This document shows, one piece after another, positions 16,820-25,905 of a stretch of 64,000 nt of DNA. This DNA is from Collimonas sp. PA-H2 (GTDB lineage Bacteria; Pseudomonadota; Gammaproteobacteria; Burkholderiales; Burkholderiaceae_D): NCBI RefSeq assembly GCF_002564105.1, contig NZ_PDBX01000001.1:3968001-4032000 (forward strand). Direction: 5' to 3'. Made by a program: the position numbers and the translations under genes. The notes below the pieces were generated by a model. It saw nothing but the letters and a program-made list of their open reading frames with translations. It did no database searches and was not told where the DNA came from. Every line of letters starts with the position of its first letter. Positions within the stretch are counted from its first letter, which is position 1.

Positions 16820-18724
16820 ATGAGCGCAGCGGCTTCTTCTCTTAATCTGTTCATCACGGTCTTGTTCTGGCTTTCGGTGGCGGGGCTGACGGCTGGCATG
16901 GCGCGGCGGGCTGCTCTGTGGCGTGCCGGCCGCGCGGCGCCGGTAGCTTGGCTGGGCTTGCTGGCCATCCCCAAGCGCTATTTCGTTGACCTGCACCATG
17001 TGGTGGCGCGCGATCCCTATATCGCCCGCACCCACGTGGCTACCGCCGGCGGTGCGATTGCCGCCATGGCGCTGGTAGCGGTCAATTATGGCTTGATGCT
17101 GTATGCCTCGGCCCTGAATACCGCAATCGGCTTGTTCGCGCTGCTGATGCTGGTGGGCGTTCTGTTCGTCTGGCATCGCCGCCGCACGCCGCCGGCGCGG
17201 CTGTCGCGCGGCGCCTGGATGCGGCTGCCGTGGATGCTGGCGGCGTTTGCGCTGGGCCTGCTGGCGCTGGGCTTGATTCCGCTGCAGTTCGTCTCCGGTG
17301 CGAGCGCGCTGGCGACCGTTGTCTTACTGGGCCTTGGCGCCTGGACCCTGACTGTCGGCGCTACCCGCGGTGGGCCGATGAAACATGCGCTGGCCGGCCT
17401 GCTGCACCTAGCCTTTCATCCACGTCCGGAACGTTTCAATAAAGCCGCCGGCGGCACTCCGACTACCGCGCTCAAGCCCTTGCAGCTGGAGCAGGGCGAG
17501 CTGGGTGTCGGTAAGCCGGTCGAATTTCGCTGGAACCAGTTGCTGAGCTTCGATGCCTGCGTCCAGTGCGGCAAGTGTGAGGCCGCCTGTCCGGCGTTTG
17601 CCGCTGGCCAGCCTCTGAATCCGAAGAAGCTGATTCAAGACATGGTGACCGGCATGGCCGGCGGCAGCGACGCCGGTTTCGCCGGCAGTCCTTATCCGGG
17701 GATTCCTCTCGGCGCTCATCAGGGCCGGCCGCAGGATGCGATCGTACCGGGTCTGATTTCCAGCGATACCCTGTGGTCATGCACCACCTGCCGTGCCTGC
17801 GTGCAGGAGTGTCCGATGCTGATTGAGCATGTCGACGCCATCGTCGACCTGCGCCGCCACCAGACCTTGCAGTTCGGCGCGGTGCCAGGCAAAGGGCCGG
17901 AAGTGCTGGCCAATTTGCGCGAAACCGGCAGCGCCGGCGGTTTTGACCTTGGCGTGCGTTACAACTGGGCGCTAGACCTGAATGTCCGCCAGATCAGCGC
18001 CGGTCAGGCGGTCGACGTGCTGCTGCTGGTGGGCGAGGGCGGTTTCGACATGCGTTACCAGCGCACCCTGCGGGCGCTGGTCAAGGTACTGCATGCAGCA
18101 AATGTCGATTTCGCCGTGCTTGGCTCCCTCGAAAGCGACTGCGGCGATGTCGCGCGCCGCCTCGGCGATGAAGCGACCTTCCAGAACCTGGCGCAGCAGA
18201 TGATTGCGCAGCTGTCGTCATTCACTTTCAAGCGGATTGTCACCGCCGATCCGCACGTCATGCACTGCCTGCGCAACGAATATCCGGCGCTGGGCGGTCA
18301 TTACCAGGTGTTTCATCACAGTGCTTTCATGGCGGCGCTGGTCAGCGACGGCAAGCTCAAGCCGCGCGCCACCGCCGACAGCGATCAGCGCTTTACCTAT
18401 CACGATCCCTGCTACCTGGGCCGCTATAACGGTGAAACCGAAGCGCCGCGCGAACTGCTCAAGCAGCTGGGCTTGCCGCTGCACGAGATGGAACGCCACG
18501 GCATGCGCGGTCGTTGCTGTGGCGGTGGCGGCGGCGCGCCGCTGACCGATATCCCCGGCAAGCAGCGCATTCCCGACATCCGCATCCACGATGCCCGCGC
18601 AGTACGTGCCGACACCGTGGTGGTGGCTTGTCCGAACTGCACCGCGATGCTGGAGGGCGTTGTGGGACCGCGTCCAGAGGTGCGCGATATCGCTGAACTG
18701 CTTGCCGCTGCATTGGAGAATTGA
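16820..18724 (+). CDS. dgcB: DgcB, membrane heterodisulfide-reductase-like Fe-S subunit
   Basis: A 634-residue electron-transfer subunit. The N-terminal third has several hydrophobic helices (about 8-28, 65-110 and 130-180), so it is probably anchored in the inner membrane. Two ferredoxin motifs follow (CVQCGKCEAACPAF and CTTCRACVQECPM), then CCG-type domains (YHDPCYLGRYNGE and RCCGGGGG near the end). It resembles the GlpC/HdrD-type partner of DgcA. ATG 16820 lies two bases after the dgcA stop; its own stop is a few bases before the ETF gene. Confidence 0.9.
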   Translation: MSAAASSLNLFITVLFWLSVAGLTAGMARRAALWRAGRAAPVAWLGLLAIPKRYFVDLHHVVARDPYIARTHVATAGGAIAAMALVAVNYGLMLYASALNTAIGLFALLMLVGVLFVWHRRRTPPARLSRGAWMRLPWMLAAFALGLLALGLIPLQFVSGASALATVVLLGLGAWTLTVGATRGGPMKHALAGLLHLAFHPRPERFNKAAGGTPTTALKPLQLEQGELGVGKPVEFRWNQLLSFDACVQCGKCEAACPAFAAGQPLNPKKLIQDMVTGMAGGSDAGFAGSPYPGIPLGAHQGRPQDAIVPGLISSDTLWSCTTCRACVQECPMLIEHVDAIVDLRRHQTLQFGAVPGKGPEVLANLRETGSAGGFDLGVRYNWALDLNVRQISAGQAVDVLLLVGEGGFDMRYQRTLRALVKVLHAANVDFAVLGSLESDCGDVARRLGDEATFQNLAQQMIAQLSSFTFKRIVTADPHVMHCLRNEYPALGGHYQVFHHSAFMAALVSDGKLKPRATADSDQRFTYHDPCYLGRYNGETEAPRELLKQLGLPLHEMERHGMRGRCCGGGGGAPLTDIPGKQRIPDIRIHDARAVRADTVVVACPNCTAMLEGVVGPRPEVRDIAELLAAALEN

Positions 18725-18726
18725 AG

Positions 18727-19899
18727 ATGGAGATGGCAACGACAATGGCAACAGCGGGTGGCATCCAACGGATAGACCCGCGCCGCCCGTTCACGCTCAA
18801 TGCCGATGGATTGAAACGCATTGTGCTGGGGCAGGCTGGCAATGCGGGCCTTGAGCTGCATGTGTTGCCGCATGCGCAGGTACACCATTCGATCAAGCCG
18901 CAGCGCCTGGCTGCCGACGCTCAGCTGACCGAATGCCTGCTGGTAGTCGCGCACAGCGACCGCGGCAGTCTCGACGAGCATGCACGGCAGGCCGTGGCTG
19001 CCGCCGCTCTGCTGGCGGACGGCGCCACGGAAGTGGTGCTGCTGGTGTTCGGTGCATTGAACGACGATGCCGCCGCGCTCGGCGCCGACCGCTGCATCGT
19101 CCTGCCACAGTACGGCGGTCATCTGTTTGCGCCGGAAGCGGAGCTGGCGGCCCTGACCGCCCTGCTGGACGAATTGCTGCCGGCGCATGTGTTCATGCCG
19201 GATAACGGCGTCGCCGACAGTGACCTGGGACGGCGCCTCGCTGCGGCCATCAACGCAGCCAGCATCGCCACCCATGTGGTTGAGATCAGGCCAGCCGGCC
19301 TGGCGACCTATCGCCAGCAGGGCAGCCTGATGGCACGCCGCGATCTGACTCAGATCATCTTGCTGGAAGCCGATGCGGTGGATGCGCGCTTGCCCTTCCT
19401 CGGACGCGGGCAGCGGGCAGAGCAAATTGCAGTCACGCTTGGTGCTGCCGCGAATGCCGCTGCGGCCGGCGCCTTTGCCGACCTCGGCGTCAAAGCCATG
19501 GCGGCGTCGCAAGTGGCGCTGGATGAAGCCGATTTCATCGTTTCCGCGGGCAATGGCGTGGGCGACGTTGCCTTGTTCAATTCGCTGGCGCAGGTGCTGG
19601 ACGCGGCGGTGGGCGCCAGCCGGGTCGCGGTCGACGACGGCAAATTCGAGCGCGACCAGCAGATCGGCGCCACCGGCAAGACGGTCAGCGCCAGCGCCTA
19701 CCTGGCCTTCGGCATTTCAGGCGCGGTCCAGCATCTGCAGGGCATCAAGGATTGCCGCCACGTGATTGCGGTCAACCTGGATGCCAGCGCCCCTATGATC
19801 AAGCGGGCTGATCTCAGCGTCATCGGCGATGCGCAGGAACTGATGTCAGCCTTGCTGGAGCAGGTCAGGCAAGCCCGCGCGGTGGAGGCTGCACCATGA
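18727..19899 (+). CDS. electron transfer flavoprotein alpha-type subunit of the Dgc system
   Basis: A 390-residue EtfA/FixB-type protein. The C-terminal FAD domain has SAGNGVGD, KTVSASAYLAFGISGAVQH and VIAVNLDASAPMIKRADL, the conserved ETF-alpha pattern. The N-terminal half is weakly conserved, as in other betaine-cluster homologues. With the next gene it forms a dedicated ETF that takes electrons from dimethylglycine demethylase. ATG 18727 is chosen; ATG 18733 is possible. The stop overlaps the next ATG by four bases. Confidence 0.88.
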   Translation: MEMATTMATAGGIQRIDPRRPFTLNADGLKRIVLGQAGNAGLELHVLPHAQVHHSIKPQRLAADAQLTECLLVVAHSDRGSLDEHARQAVAAAALLADGATEVVLLVFGALNDDAAALGADRCIVLPQYGGHLFAPEAELAALTALLDELLPAHVFMPDNGVADSDLGRRLAAAINAASIATHVVEIRPAGLATYRQQGSLMARRDLTQIILLEADAVDARLPFLGRGQRAEQIAVTLGAAANAAAAGAFADLGVKAMAASQVALDEADFIVSAGNGVGDVALFNSLAQVLDAAVGASRVAVDDGKFERDQQIGATGKTVSASAYLAFGISGAVQHLQGIKDCRHVIAVNLDASAPMIKRADLSVIGDAQELMSALLEQVRQARAVEAAP

Positions 19900-20681
19900 G
19901 GCAGCAGGCTATCAAGCGGATTGCCGTACTGGTATCGATAGGCCGGCACCCTGTCAGCGGCGTGCCGCGCTACAGCCGCAACGACGCCGCCGCGCTCGGG
20001 CTGGCGAAGGAACTGGCGCAGCATGCGTCCGATGTCAGCATCGATGTGATCCACGCCGGTCAGGCCGACAATCCGGCGTTGCCCGAGTATCTGGCGTTGG
20101 GCGCGACCAGGATCAGCGTGATCGAAACGGCTGCGGCGCAGGATGTATTGCCGGCCTTGCAGGAGCAGCTGCAAGCCTACGACCTGGTGCTGTGCGGCAG
20201 CCGCGCCGAGAGCGGCGAAGCCAGTGGCATGCTGCCTTATCAGCTGGCCGCGCGACTGAACCTGCCTTTGCTGGCCGGGGTGATTACGGTGACGCCGGGT
20301 AGCGATGCCATCGTCGCCCAGCAGTTCTTGCCGAAAGGACGGCGGCGCGAAGTAGCCTTGCCGCTGCCGGCTTTGCTGACGGTGCATCCGCTGGCGCCGT
20401 CCCGCTTGCGTTATGCCTATGCCAGGCTGCGTGCCGGCGGCATCACCAGCCAGGTTTTTCCTGAGGTGATGAGCGATGTCGGCGAAGAGTGGCAGATTGA
20501 AATTGCCAAAGCCTTGCCGCGCAAGCTGGCGGCGCCCGAGAAGCGCTCCGGCCACGCGCGCATGCAGGCGGCCACCGTGGCTGAAAGCCGCGGCGGCAAG
20601 GTATTGCAGGAGGGCAGCGCGGCCGACAAGGCGCAGGCGGTGTTGGCCTATTTACGCGAACACCATCTGGTCGATTATTAA
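19896..20681 (+). CDS. electron transfer flavoprotein beta-type subunit of the Dgc system
   Basis: A 261-residue EtfB/FixA-type subunit. Supporting features are VLVSIGRHP near the start, DLVLCGSRAESGEASGMLPY (the adenine-nucleotide-binding region) and LARLNLPLLAGV-like core strands. It overlaps the alpha-type gene (ATGA at 19896-19899). The C-terminus after about residue 200 is Ala/Arg-rich and diverged. It functions with the alpha subunit as electron carrier to the respiratory chain. Confidence 0.86.
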   Translation: MRQQAIKRIAVLVSIGRHPVSGVPRYSRNDAAALGLAKELAQHASDVSIDVIHAGQADNPALPEYLALGATRISVIETAAAQDVLPALQEQLQAYDLVLCGSRAESGEASGMLPYQLAARLNLPLLAGVITVTPGSDAIVAQQFLPKGRRREVALPLPALLTVHPLAPSRLRYAYARLRAGGITSQVFPEVMSDVGEEWQIEIAKALPRKLAAPEKRSGHARMQAATVAESRGGKVLQEGSAADKAQAVLAYLREHHLVDY

Positions 20682-20682
20682 T

Positions 20683-20718
20683 TTTGCAAATGCGTTTGCA
20701 AATACGTTTGCAATTGCG
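20683..20718 (+). repeat. three tandem 12-bp repeats between the ETF gene and gbcA
   Basis: Units TTTGCAAATGCG, TTTGCAAATACG and TTTGCAATTGCG follow without gaps, directly after the ETF stop codon. The first two contain the palindrome TTTGCAAA. They may be a small protein-binding site, or a slipped-strand repeat that sets the spacing to gbcA. Confidence 0.8.
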
Positions 20719-20730
20719 GCGGTTCCATAA

Positions 20731-22035
20731 ATGCACCACATGGAGAAAAAATTGAAAGTATCCAAAGAGATCCAAGCACTGATCGCCGAACGCCTGCCTG
20801 GCCATAGCCTGGATGCGCCGTTTTACCTGAGCCCGGAAGTATTCGAGATGGACATCCGGGAGATTTTCGGCAAGCACTGGATCCATGTCGCGGTCGATCC
20901 GGATATTCCTGAGCCGGGCGACTACGTGACGGTCGAGATCGGCCTCAATTCCATCGTGGTAGTGCGCGACGACGACATGGCGGTGCGCGCCTATCACAAC
21001 GTCTGCCGCCACCGCGGCGCGCGCCTGTGCTCGGAGCACAAGGGTTCGGTCGGCAATCTGGTATGTCCTTATCATCAATGGACTTACAACCTGGGCGGCG
21101 AGCTGATCTATGCCGAGCACATGGGTGAGAAGTTCGACCGCTGCAAGCATAGCCTCAAGTCGGTGCATGTGGAAAACCTGGCAGGGCTGATCTTCATCTG
21201 CCTGGCGGAGCAGCCGCCCGAGGATTTTTCGGTAATGCGAGAAGCCATGGCGCCCTATCTGCAGCCGCACGGCCTGCAGGATTGCAAGATCGCCAAGCAA
21301 GTTGATCTGATCGAAGAAGGCAACTGGAAGCTGACCATGGAAAACAATCGCGAGTGCTATCACTGCGCGACCAACCATCCGGAATTGACGGCGTCCTTGT
21401 TCGAGTTCGGTTTCGGCTATCAGAGCGCGCCCGGCAACGCCGAGCAGATCGGCGAGTTCAACCGCCTGGCCGCAGAGCGCTGCGCCGAATGGGAGCGCGG
21501 TGGCCTGCCGTCGGCCGAGATCGAGCGGCTGGACGAGCTGGTAAGCGGCTTCCGCACGCAGCGCTTGCCTTTGGACCGCGCCGGCGAATCGCAGACGCTG
21601 GACGGCAAGGTTGCTTGCGGCAGGCTGCTGGGGCAATTCGAGCGCGCCGACCTGGGCGGCCTGTCGTTCTGGACCCAGCCGAATTCCTGGCATCATTTCA
21701 TGAGCGATCATATCGTCAGCTTTTCGGTCCTGCCCTTGTCGGCGGAACGGACGCTGGTGCGCACTAAATGGCTGGTGCACAAGGATGCGCGCGAAGGCAT
21801 CGACTATCAACTGGATAACCTGACTGCGGTGTGGAATGCGACCAATGACCAGGACAAGCGCCTGGTCGAGCTGTCGCAGCAGGGCGCCCGCAGCAGCGCC
21901 TACCAGCCCGGCCCTTATTCGCCGTTTACCGAAGGCCTGGTGGAAAAATTCTGCACCTGGTACATCGGCCGCCTGAAGCACGGTTTGGCCGGGCCTGAGG
22001 CTGCTGCAGTGAGCGTGCTGCGGAGAATGGATTGA
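20731..22035 (+). CDS. gbcA: glycine betaine monooxygenase, Rieske oxygenase subunit
   Basis: A 434-residue Rieske non-haem iron oxygenase. The Rieske 2Fe-2S site (C-x-H-x16-C-x2-H) is at about residues 91-114 (CRHRG and CPYHQW), and the mononuclear iron histidines are in ENNRECYHCATNHPEL (about 210-215). It hydroxylates a methyl group of glycine betaine, giving dimethylglycine and formaldehyde. ATG 20731 is used; ATG 20740 is a close alternative. The stop overlaps the region upstream of gbcB, so the pair is co-transcribed. Confidence 0.94.
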   Translation: MHHMEKKLKVSKEIQALIAERLPGHSLDAPFYLSPEVFEMDIREIFGKHWIHVAVDPDIPEPGDYVTVEIGLNSIVVVRDDDMAVRAYHNVCRHRGARLCSEHKGSVGNLVCPYHQWTYNLGGELIYAEHMGEKFDRCKHSLKSVHVENLAGLIFICLAEQPPEDFSVMREAMAPYLQPHGLQDCKIAKQVDLIEEGNWKLTMENNRECYHCATNHPELTASLFEFGFGYQSAPGNAEQIGEFNRLAAERCAEWERGGLPSAEIERLDELVSGFRTQRLPLDRAGESQTLDGKVACGRLLGQFERADLGGLSFWTQPNSWHHFMSDHIVSFSVLPLSAERTLVRTKWLVHKDAREGIDYQLDNLTAVWNATNDQDKRLVELSQQGARSSAYQPGPYSPFTEGLVEKFCTWYIGRLKHGLAGPEAAAVSVLRRMD

Positions 22036-22061
22036 AAGCCGAAATTTTGCCGGGACCGGTC

Positions 22062-23183
22062 ATGGATACAAATAAACTGAATCGCCGGAATTTCTGGGAC
22101 GCCCTGCCGCCGCTGTGGAGCAGCGATAGCGAGGATACCTTGGTGTGCTGCCAGGTGCGCGCGGAGACGCATGACGTCAAGAGTTTTTTCTTCGCCACGC
22201 CCGACGGCAGCGCCTTCGTCTTCCAGCCCGGCCAGTTCATCACGCTGGAGCTGGAAATCGATGGCGAAGCCATCAACCGCTGCTACACCATTTCCTCCTC
22301 GCCGGCGCGGCCGCACACCATCTCGATCACAGTCAAGCGGGTGCCCGGAGGGCCGGTGTCCAATTGGTTGCACGACAACCTGAAAGCAGGCGACAAGGTC
22401 AAGGTGCTGCGGCCGGCCGGCGATTTCACCTGCGCGCTCCATCCGGCGGAAAAATACCTGTTCCTGTCGGCCGGCTCGGGCATTACGCCATTGATGTCGA
22501 TGGCGCGCACCCATCACGACCTGTGCGATGACCGCGACATCGTTTTCATCCACAGCGCGCGCACGCCGGACGACATCATCTTCGAACGCGAGCTGGGCCT
22601 GATCGCCGCCAGCCAGCAAAATTTCAAGACCCGTTTCATCTGCGAACGGCCGGGCCAGCGCCGTGACTGGCCGGGACCGACCGGCATGCTGTCGCTGGCG
22701 GCGCTGAAGCTGATGGCGCCCGATTTCATGGAACGCGAAGTCTTCGTCTGCGGCCCCGCACCCTACATGAAGGCGGTGCGCAGCATGCTGGATGAAGCAG
22801 GCTTCGACCGCACGCGCTATCACGAAGAAAGTTTTTCCTTCGAGGTTTTGCAGCAGGAGGCTGAGCAGGAAAACTCTGCCAACGGTTCTGCACAGGCAAA
22901 CGCTGAACCGTTGGTGCTGGCCGGCTTTGAAATCAACTTCCAGAAGAGCAATCGCCTGATCGTCTGCGGCCCTCAGCAGCATGTGCTGGAAGCCGCCCGC
23001 AACGCAGGAGTGCGGCTGGCATCCTCCTGCGCCCAAGGCATGTGCGGCACCTGCAAGGTCAAACTGGTTTCCGGCAGCGTCGACATGCAGCACAAAGGCG
23101 GCATCCGCCAGCGCGAAATAGATCAAGGCATGGTGCTCCTATGCTGCAGCAAACCGTTAAGCAACCTGGTAGTAGATAAATAG
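22062..23183 (+). CDS. gbcB: glycine betaine monooxygenase, reductase subunit
   Basis: A 373-residue ferredoxin-NADP reductase-type protein. The FAD site is RCYTISSSPA (about residue 73), the NAD(P) domain has FLSAGSGITPLMSMART, and a C-terminal plant-type 2Fe-2S domain holds SSCAQGMCGTCKVKL plus a final MVLLCCSKP cysteine. It feeds electrons to GbcA. ATG 22062 is chosen; a TTG at 22032 that overlaps the gbcA stop would add ten residues. It is the last gene of the operon starting at glyA. Confidence 0.93.
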   Translation: MDTNKLNRRNFWDALPPLWSSDSEDTLVCCQVRAETHDVKSFFFATPDGSAFVFQPGQFITLELEIDGEAINRCYTISSSPARPHTISITVKRVPGGPVSNWLHDNLKAGDKVKVLRPAGDFTCALHPAEKYLFLSAGSGITPLMSMARTHHDLCDDRDIVFIHSARTPDDIIFERELGLIAASQQNFKTRFICERPGQRRDWPGPTGMLSLAALKLMAPDFMEREVFVCGPAPYMKAVRSMLDEAGFDRTRYHEESFSFEVLQQEAEQENSANGSAQANAEPLVLAGFEINFQKSNRLIVCGPQQHVLEAARNAGVRLASSCAQGMCGTCKVKLVSGSVDMQHKGGIRQREIDQGMVLLCCSKPLSNLVVDK

Positions 23184-23199
23184 TAAAACATAGGAAATG

Positions 23200-23269
23200 C
23201 CGTCAATTGGGGTCAGAGTTTTTTTACGACAGCCTCATCGTCGTAAATTACTCCGACCCCAATTGACGG
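23200..23269. repeat. imperfect inverted repeat carrying the GGGGTCAGAGT motif
   Basis: CCGTCAATTGGGGTCAGAGT (23200-23219) pairs with ACTCCGACCCCAATTGACGG (23250-23269) with one mismatch. It can form a large hairpin after the gbcB stop and may end the operon transcript. The core motif is shared with the 10271-10332 element. Confidence 0.8.
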
Positions 23270-23273
23270 CCCA

Positions 23274-23403
23274 CGGAGTACAAGCAGCAGCCAGTCAACG
23301 TAAATGAATTCGACTCCGACCCCAATTAATTCAATCGGCGGGTTCCGGAGTACAAGCCGCAGCAGGTCGGATCAAATCAATTCGACTCTGACCCCAATTA
23401 ATT
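23274..23403 (+). repeat. two-copy 72-bp direct repeat ending in the GACTCTGACCCC motif
   Basis: The segment CGGAGTACAAGC...GACCCCAATT at 23274-23329 recurs at 23346-23401 with a 72-base period. Each copy ends in AATTCGACTCYGACCCCAAT (23307 and 23379). The array ends only 24 bases before the next gene's ATG, so that gene's promoter must lie inside it or upstream of it. Confidence 0.8.
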
Positions 23404-23427
23404 GCAAGAACGCCGAAAGAGCCAGCC

Positions 23428-24285
23428 ATGAATCCACTACGAAAACTATGCTATTTAGCCCTCACGCTGACATGCCTCGCAGGCTCCGGCGCGGCAATCG
23501 CTGAATCCAAGCCGGTCATCAAAATCGGTTATGTGGAAGGCTGGTCCGACAGCGTCGCGACGACCTATGTCGCGGCCCAGATCATCCGCCAGGATCTGGG
23601 CTATGAAGTCAAACTGATTCCGGTATCCGCCGGCCTGATGTGGCAGGGGGTGGCGCGTGGCGACCTGGATGCGACCATGTCGGCGTGGCTGCCGGCTACC
23701 CAAGGCGCCTACTATGAAAAGCTGAAGGACAAGGTAGTCAACCTGGGCGTCAACTTCGCCGGCGCCAGGATAGGCCTGATCGTGCCGGCCTATGTCAATG
23801 CCGCCAGCATCGCAGACCTGACGGCGCAGAAAGCCGCTTTCGACGGCCGCATCGTCGGCATCGATGCCGGCGCCGGCGTCATGACCAAGACTGAGCTGGC
23901 GATCAAGGAATACGGTCTGGACTACAAGCTGCTGCCGAGCTCGGGCAGCGGCATGGCTGCTGAACTGGAACGCTCGATCAGGAACAACAAGGCGATCGCG
24001 GTGACGGGCTGGGTGCCGCACTGGATGTTCGCTAAGTGGAAACTCAAGTTCCTTGACGATCCGAAGAAGGTCTATGGAGAAGCCGAGCATGTCGACAATA
24101 TCGCCAATCCCGGACTGGCGGCAAAGGCGAAGCCGGTCAACGACTTGCTGAAGCATTTTTCATGGGAGCCGGGCGAGATCGACAGCGTCATGCTGGCGAT
24201 AGAAAGCGGCGCCAAGCCGGAAGCCGCGGCCAGGCAATGGCTGGATGCGCATCCTCAGCGCGTCAGTCAATGGCTGCAGAAATAG
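23428..24285 (+). CDS. glycine-betaine-type ABC transporter substrate-binding protein (orphan)
   Basis: A 285-residue periplasmic protein with signal peptide (LTLTCLAGSGAAIAES) and an OpuAC fold: KIGYVEGWSDSVATTYV, LDATMSAWLPATQG, and NKAIAVTGWVPHWMFAKW with the aromatic residues that cage quaternary ammonium. No permease or ATPase gene adjoins it, so it probably feeds the ChoVW transporter at 33897-35976 or another system. It is separated from gbcB by repeats. Confidence 0.88.
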   Translation: MNPLRKLCYLALTLTCLAGSGAAIAESKPVIKIGYVEGWSDSVATTYVAAQIIRQDLGYEVKLIPVSAGLMWQGVARGDLDATMSAWLPATQGAYYEKLKDKVVNLGVNFAGARIGLIVPAYVNAASIADLTAQKAAFDGRIVGIDAGAGVMTKTELAIKEYGLDYKLLPSSGSGMAAELERSIRNNKAIAVTGWVPHWMFAKWKLKFLDDPKKVYGEAEHVDNIANPGLAAKAKPVNDLLKHFSWEPGEIDSVMLAIESGAKPEAAARQWLDAHPQRVSQWLQK

Positions 24286-24291
24286 GCGCGA

Positions 24292-25194
24292 CTAGGCTTT
24301 CATCAAGGCAACCGCGGCAAGCTCCGCTTCGCCCAGCAGCCAGGAGCGGAATGCCGCGATCCTGGGATTCTGCGCCGACGCCTTGGGATAGACCAGCCAG
24401 TAGGCATAGTCGTTTTTCAGGCGCTGCGGGAAGGGCGCGAGCAAGCGGCCCGCGGCGATATCGCCGGCTGCCAGGAACAAGCGGCCGAGCAGTACGCCGT
24501 GTCCGTCGGCGGCGGCTTGCAGCGCCAGGCTGGAGTCGGTAAAGCTGGCGCCTTTGCGCACATCGACGGCGGGCGCGTCGACCAGTTCCAGCCAGCGCGG
24601 CCAGCTGTCGCGCGGGGTGTCGTGCAGCAGCGGATGGCGGCGCAGGTCGGCCGGCGTTTGCAGCGGCGCGCGCTGCGCCAGCGCCGGGCTGTACATCGGC
24701 GTCAGCCATTCTTCAGCGATCAGGTCCGCCTGCAAGCCGTTCCAGCGGCCGTTGCCGAGACGGATGCCGAGATCGAACTGCTGATTCGAAAAGTCCCAGC
24801 TTTCTTCGATGCTGACCAGGTCCAGTTCTATCTCCGGATGGGCGGCGTGGAAGCGGCTCAGGTGCGGCATCAGCCATTTTGCGGCAAACGAGGGCAGTAC
24901 CGTGATACGCAAGGTACCGGCAGCAGAGTTGCTGGTCAGGCGCTCGGTGGCGGCGGTCAGTCGGTCGAGGGCATCGGCCACTTCCGGCAGGTAGCTGGCG
25001 CCGTCCAGCGTCAGCGCCAAGGCATGGCCGCGCCGCTCGAACAGTTTCAATCCCAGCCATTCTTCCAGCTGTTTCACCTGATGGCTGATCGCCGCCTGGG
25101 TGACGTACAGCTCGGCTGCGGCACGCGTGAAATTGCGGTGGCGGGCAGCTGCTTCGAAGGCTTTCAAGGAGGAGAGGGGAGGCAGTCGGCGCAT
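24292..25194 (-). CDS. LysR-family regulator, GcvA-like
   Basis: A 300-residue LysR regulator. Its winged HTH is at the N-terminus (LKAFEAAARHRNFTRAAAEL, TQAAISHQVKQLEEWLG) and the remainder is a type-2 periplasmic-fold effector domain. The RRLPPLSSLKAFEAAARH start is typical of the GcvA subgroup. It is divergent from the LysE-type exporter at 25298, the usual target arrangement, with about 100 bases between them. The effector is unknown. Confidence 0.88.
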   Translation of the reverse strand: MRRLPPLSSLKAFEAAARHRNFTRAAAELYVTQAAISHQVKQLEEWLGLKLFERRGHALALTLDGASYLPEVADALDRLTAATERLTSNSAAGTLRITVLPSFAAKWLMPHLSRFHAAHPEIELDLVSIEESWDFSNQQFDLGIRLGNGRWNGLQADLIAEEWLTPMYSPALAQRAPLQTPADLRRHPLLHDTPRDSWPRWLELVDAPAVDVRKGASFTDSSLALQAAADGHGVLLGRLFLAAGDIAAGRLLAPFPQRLKNDYAYWLVYPKASAQNPRIAAFRSWLLGEAELAAVALMKA

Positions 25195-25297
25195 CGCTCA
25201 ATCAATTTTTCTTATCGAAGCCATGAGAATACTTCGTTTTGCCGGGATGCGTAAGTGCGGTCTAATCTGCCTCACAAAATAAACGGAGAGAGCGAAC

Positions 25298-25897
25298 ATG
25301 ATTGCAATCGAGACCTGGCTGCTGCTGTTGGGATTTGCAGTGCCTGTGGTGATCAGTCCCGGTCCTGGCAATACCGTGCTGGCGGCCGCAGGCGCCAAGT
25401 TCGGCTTGCGCGGCACGTTTCCCTTCTGGCTTGGCTTCGAATTAGCGAATCTGTTCTGGTGTCTGGTCTACGGCCTTGGCCTAAGCGAACTGGTGCGGCA
25501 GCATCCTTTGCTGAGCGAAATCATGAAGTGGGCGGGAACCGCCTACATCCTGTACCTGGCCTATGGTTTCCTGCAGCCGGCGCAGCCTTCGGATGGCAAG
25601 CAAGCAAGGCCACTGACCGTGGCCGACGGCATTGTCTCGGTGTCATTGAACCTGAAAATCCATTCGATGATCCTGGTGATGTTTTCCCAGTTCATGAATC
25701 CAGCCATGCCGTTGTTCGATCAGGTGCTACAGATTTCCAGCGTTTTCATGCTGGTCTGCGTGGCTTGCCATTTTCCGTGGATCTATGCCGGTCAGCTGAT
25801 TTTCAGCCGTATCAGGACGGCACGCGCCATGCGTTTGCAAGGCTATCTGTTTGCCGCCTGCATGGTGCTGGTGGCCTTGTTTGTTGCGTTTTCCTAG
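25298..25897 (+). CDS. LysE-family exporter
   Basis: A 199-residue inner-membrane protein with about six hydrophobic helices. The family motif VISPGPGNTVLAAAGAKFGLRG is near residues 18-40. Members export amino acids and related small molecules. The divergent LysR regulator suggests inducible export; the substrate is not evident. The ATG follows GGAGAG. Confidence 0.87.
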   Translation: MIAIETWLLLLGFAVPVVISPGPGNTVLAAAGAKFGLRGTFPFWLGFELANLFWCLVYGLGLSELVRQHPLLSEIMKWAGTAYILYLAYGFLQPAQPSDGKQARPLTVADGIVSVSLNLKIHSMILVMFSQFMNPAMPLFDQVLQISSVFMLVCVACHFPWIYAGQLIFSRIRTARAMRLQGYLFAACMVLVALFVAFS

Positions 25898-25905
25898 GCT
25901 TTGCG

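Noticed and set aside
20683..20718. possible CRISPR or riboswitch
   Set aside because: Repeats are 12 bases and contiguous, with no spacers and no structured aptamer-like conservation.
23200..23403. possible CRISPR array
   Set aside because: Only a few unequal repeats with palindromic cores and no regular unique spacers; no cas genes in the window.
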